Of a stretch of DNA of 9,501 nucleotides, positions 7,201 through 9,501 are shown piece after piece. The notes beneath the pieces were generated by a model. It did not search any database. It was given only the letters and a program-made list of their open reading frames with translations, and was not told where the DNA came from. Numbering within the stretch: the first letter of the stretch is position 1; every line of letters starts with the position of its first letter. The stretch is from CAZXVU01 sp964644465. Its GTDB lineage: Bacteria > Chlamydiota > Chlamydiia > Chlamydiales > SM23-39. A program made the translations under genes and the position numbers. The stretch lies in NCBI GenBank assembly GCA_964644465.1, contig CAZXVU010000080.1:1-9501 (forward strand), in the 5' to 3' direction.

Positions 7201-7203
7201 ATC

Positions 7204-9255
7204 ATGAAAATTAAACATCTTGTCGCTACCTTCCTCTCCTGTTGCTTGATACTTCAAGCCCAGGATTTCGATGCTGTAGCATCCATAGATCCGGCAAACG
7301 ACCCGGGTGAACCACCGAAACTAGAAGCCCTCGCTGCTGTGCCTATTGTTCAAGCGGTCCAAGAAGAAGCTGATATGGACGATGAACTATTGCAAACAGA
7401 AGAAGAAGGCATTGTTGACTCTGAACTGTTGCAAGCAAATGAAGAAGGCATTGTAGACTCAGGTGTAGAATTCAACTCTGAAGCAGAATTTAACAGCCAA
7501 AGCGCTGAGGAATTGAACGATCAAAGCTCTGAAATCTCACAATCTCAAGATACAGCTCAATGCGAAACGGATTCTTCGCCATGCTGCCCAAAGGTACCTG
7601 GACCGGAACGCGGTTTATGCCCTTGCCTTCCAGAACCTTGTTATTGTGCGCCTCCATGTTCTGAAGAAGACATGAAAGTTGTCATTCCTTGTTTAAAAGG
7701 ATTGCTGCTTCATTGTTCTTCAAAGTCAGTACGCGTCAATGATCTCGATTATATCGAGGGAGTTCAAGTTGAAGATGTCGACATCCCAGGTAGCTGCAAC
7801 GCGCTCTATAAGTATTTAGGCGATTATTGGGCCCGCCCTGTGACAAAGTGCGACATCATCGACATCAAGCGGAAAGTCATTCTGTTCTACCGCGAACACA
7901 ACCGCCCTGTAGTGCATATCCAAGTACCGCCTCAAGCAGTGAAAAGCGGTGTGCTCCAGTTAGTTGTTTATGAAAGCCGCCTTGGTTGCGTACGCGCCCT
8001 CTGCAACCAATATTTCAATAGCGAAAAGCTGGAAGGTTATATCCGCACATGTCCGGGTGACCGGATCCGCGCTGATCGTCTGGTCAATGATTTGAATTGG
8101 ATCAACCGCAACCCGTTCCGCACAACGGACCTTGTATTTACTCCATCCACTGTTGAAGGATACACAGATATTGAACTTGTTACTCAAGACCGTTACCCTT
8201 GGAGAATTTATACAGGCGTTGATAACACCGGGATTGCGCAATCAGGTCATAATCGCTGGTTCGCAGGTTTTAACTGGGGGAATGTTTTCGGATGGGATCA
8301 CATTTTCACATATCAGTTCACTTCCGGCACTCACTACAATGAGTTCTGGGCCCATTCAGGGAACTATACAGCTCCGCTTCCTTGGCGCCATACCTTGGAT
8401 CTCTACGGCGGTTATTCAGAAGTCCGTGCAGATTTGCAAGGAGTTCCTGGTGTTTTGACTCACGGTAGCAGCGGACAGGTTTCTTTCCGCTATGAAATCC
8501 CTCTTCCTCCAGGACTTTCGATCCTCGAAGAATTTACTTGGGGATTTGATTGGAAAAACACCAATACCAACTTGCTGAACAACGATATTATCTTCTTTGG
8601 CAAGACAGTGAACATCACGCAATTGATGGTTGGCATCAACGCAGGATTGGAAACAGCCAGGACTAAAAATTCTGGAACTATTGAAGTGTTCTGGTCGCCA
8701 GGACAATGGTTCCCGAATCAGGAAAATAGCCATTATAATGATCTGCGCGCCGGCGCCAAAAACGCATATGTTTATGGACGCGCTTCGGTTGCATCGATCT
8801 TCCGTCTTCCCTCGAACTTTACATTCGAGCCTTCGATCCGTTGGCAGTTGTCCAGCGCGAACCTACTCGCAAGCGAGCAGTTCGGCCTTGGCGGCTACAA
8901 TACAGTACGCGGATATGAAGAACGGGAAGTCAACGGAGATAATGCGATCATCGTCAACGTAGAACTTCGCACAGCTCCAGTGAGTGCATTGGGCTGGTGG
9001 GAGCGTTGCGCACGCAATTTCAAAGATGAACTCCGCTTTTTGGTGTTCCTAGACTACGGCTATGGAAAAAACCATAAACTGTACTTCAACGAGCGGGAAT
9101 TCCAATATTTAATGGGAGCAGGTCCTGGAGTGCGTTATGTGATCCAGCGCTATCTGACTGTCCGTTGCGATTATGGATTCAAACTGCGCCAAATCGATTT
9201 TGGCCCGAATCCTAACCGCGGCATGCTCCATTTTGGAGTTGTCCTAAGTTACTAA
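7204..9255 (+). CDS. TpsB/ShlB-type outer-membrane transporter with cysteine-rich N-terminal extension
   Basis: The 683-residue protein belongs to the Omp85/TpsB superfamily, which exports passengers across the outer membrane. In order it has: a signal peptide (1-19, cleavage after Leu-Gln-Ala); an acidic Glu/Ser/Gln segment (about 20-119) with a 13-residue tandem duplication; a Cys/Pro segment with ten cysteines (120-171); POTRA-type sequence (about 172-290); the NRNPFR linker motif (301-306); and a 16-strand-type barrel to the C-terminal Tyr. The barrel holds the GLGGYNTVRGYEERE motif with Arg569 and the FLDYG motif with Asp617, the pair that interacts in FhaC-like proteins. Five more cysteines lie in the POTRA region (198, 216, 262, 267, 283) and two in the barrel (602, 655). 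Family members normally have few or none. The start at 7204 is set by GAGAGGG and the signal peptide. The gene ends in a strong terminator. Its partner is presumably the upstream haemagglutinin-like protein. Confidence 0.9.
   Translation: MKIKHLVATFLSCCLILQAQDFDAVASIDPANDPGEPPKLEALAAVPIVQAVQEEADMDDELLQTEEEGIVDSELLQANEEGIVDSGVEFNSEAEFNSQSAEELNDQSSEISQSQDTAQCETDSSPCCPKVPGPERGLCPCLPEPCYCAPPCSEEDMKVVIPCLKGLLLHCSSKSVRVNDLDYIEGVQVEDVDIPGSCNALYKYLGDYWARPVTKCDIIDIKRKVILFYREHNRPVVHIQVPPQAVKSGVLQLVVYESRLGCVRALCNQYFNSEKLEGYIRTCPGDRIRADRLVNDLNWINRNPFRTTDLVFTPSTVEGYTDIELVTQDRYPWRIYTGVDNTGIAQSGHNRWFAGFNWGNVFGWDHIFTYQFTSGTHYNEFWAHSGNYTAPLPWRHTLDLYGGYSEVRADLQGVPGVLTHGSSGQVSFRYEIPLPPGLSILEEFTWGFDWKNTNTNLLNNDIIFFGKTVNITQLMVGINAGLETARTKNSGTIEVFWSPGQWFPNQENSHYNDLRAGAKNAYVYGRASVASIFRLPSNFTFEPSIRWQLSSANLLASEQFGLGGYNTVRGYEEREVNGDNAIIVNVELRTAPVSALGWWERCARNFKDELRFLVFLDYGYGKNHKLYFNEREFQYLMGAGPGVRYVIQRYLTVRCDYGFKLRQIDFGPNPNRGMLHFGVVLSY
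7384..7461 (+). repeat. In-frame 39-bp tandem duplication in the TpsB-like gene
   Basis: Two adjacent 39-base units (7384-7422 and 7423-7461) encode ELLQ[T/A][E/N]EEGIVDS twice. They differ at a few bases, including silent ones, so the duplication is not brand new. It lies in the acidic region between the signal peptide and the cysteine-rich segment, where length changes would be tolerated. A weaker pair, VEFNSE/AEFNSQ, follows directly. Confidence 0.85.
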
Positions 9256-9269
9256 GTCCCTCCGACTGT

Positions 9270-9305
9270 CCCCGGCCAGCTCTGCGTTGGCCGGGGATTT
9301 TTTTT
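9270..9305 (+). terminator. Strong rho-independent terminator after the TpsB-like gene
   Basis: A perfect 9-base-pair GC-rich stem (CCCCGGCCA at 9270-9278 with TGGCCGGGG at 9288-9296) encloses a 9-base loop. It is followed by A and eight T residues (9298-9305). It starts 15 bases after the TAA at 9253-9255 and ends the rightward transcription unit. Confidence 0.95.
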
Positions 9306-9334
9306 GTCCAAAAATATTAGAAAATAACAGCAAG

Positions 9335-9453
9335 AACAGGATATGCAGGATCGCTCGCAATGCTCGCGCAGGATCCGCTACCCCAAAAATGAAACATTTT
9401 TAGGGAGACCCATTAGCGGGCAGGATAAAAAAATGGTTATCCTGCAAATCCTG
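9335..9453 (+). repeat. Dispersed CAGGAT-rich repeat, copy C (internally deleted)
   Basis: This copy has the same orientation as copy A and the same ends (AACAGGATAT at the left, AAATCCTG at the right), but it lacks roughly 110-115 bases of the left half. The join runs from AACAGGATAT straight into GCAGGATCGC, as expected from deletion between two CAGGAT units. The GCTCGC-AAT-GCTCGC direct repeat and the CCGCTA (9375-9380) to TAGCGG (9414-9419) hairpin, with AAAAATG-AAA-CATTTTT inside, are retained. The remaining bases to 9501 show no gene or site that I can support. Confidence 0.85.
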
Positions 9454-9501
9454 ATATTTTTATAGGAATTTTATTGTTCGAAGATGAGGGATTTGTCGCG
9501 A

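Noticed and set aside
7141..7203. Upstream ATG at 7141 as the TpsB-like start
   Set aside because: It has no ribosome site and would put 21 residues before an otherwise well-placed signal peptide; ATG 7204 has GAGAGGG directly upstream.

Overview
The window most likely comes from a chlamydia-related bacterium of the Parachlamydiales type. This is inferred from gene content. A DUF47 (PhoU-like) gene sits directly before a PiT phosphate permease, an arrangement also known in Chlamydia. There is an ArtJ-like solute-binding lipoprotein, a glycogen phosphorylase, and a cysteine-loaded outer-membrane protein of the kind expected in a disulfide-crosslinked chlamydial envelope. Base composition is moderate and slightly AT-rich, with long AT-rich intergenic tracts. 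The species cannot be named from the sequence alone.

Layout. (1) 32-784 (+) encodes a family-3 periplasmic solute-binding lipoprotein. (2) 806-1035 is repeat copy A, lying between two converging genes. (3) 1048-3588 (-) is glgP, glycogen phosphorylase. (4) 3648-3880 is repeat copy B, inverted relative to A, so A and B bracket glgP. (5) 3885-5306 (-) is the PiT phosphate permease and 5325-5999 (-) the DUF47/PhoU-like partner; they form a two-gene operon with the DUF47 gene first. (6) 6000-6079 is a short divergent promoter region with an 18-bp perfect palindrome running into the start codon of the next gene. (7) 6080-7072 (+) encodes a short beta-helical haemagglutinin-like protein. (8) 7204-9255 (+) encodes a TpsB/ShlB-type POTRA plus beta-barrel transporter carrying an unusual acidic, repeat-containing and cysteine-rich N-terminal extension. 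It ends at a strong intrinsic terminator (9270-9305). (9) 9335-9453 is repeat copy C, a shortened copy in the same orientation as A.

How the parts work together. The DUF47-PiT pair imports and probably controls inorganic phosphate. Downstream in the same direction, GlgP consumes phosphate to release glucose-1-phosphate from glycogen, but repeat B separates it from the phosphate operon and it may have its own promoter. The 6080-9255 pair looks like a two-partner secretion module in which the passenger is very small and the transporter is enlarged and cysteine-rich.

The most noteworthy features are the three-copy, hairpin-containing CAGGAT-rich repeat family and the ten-cysteine segment fused to the TpsB-like transporter.
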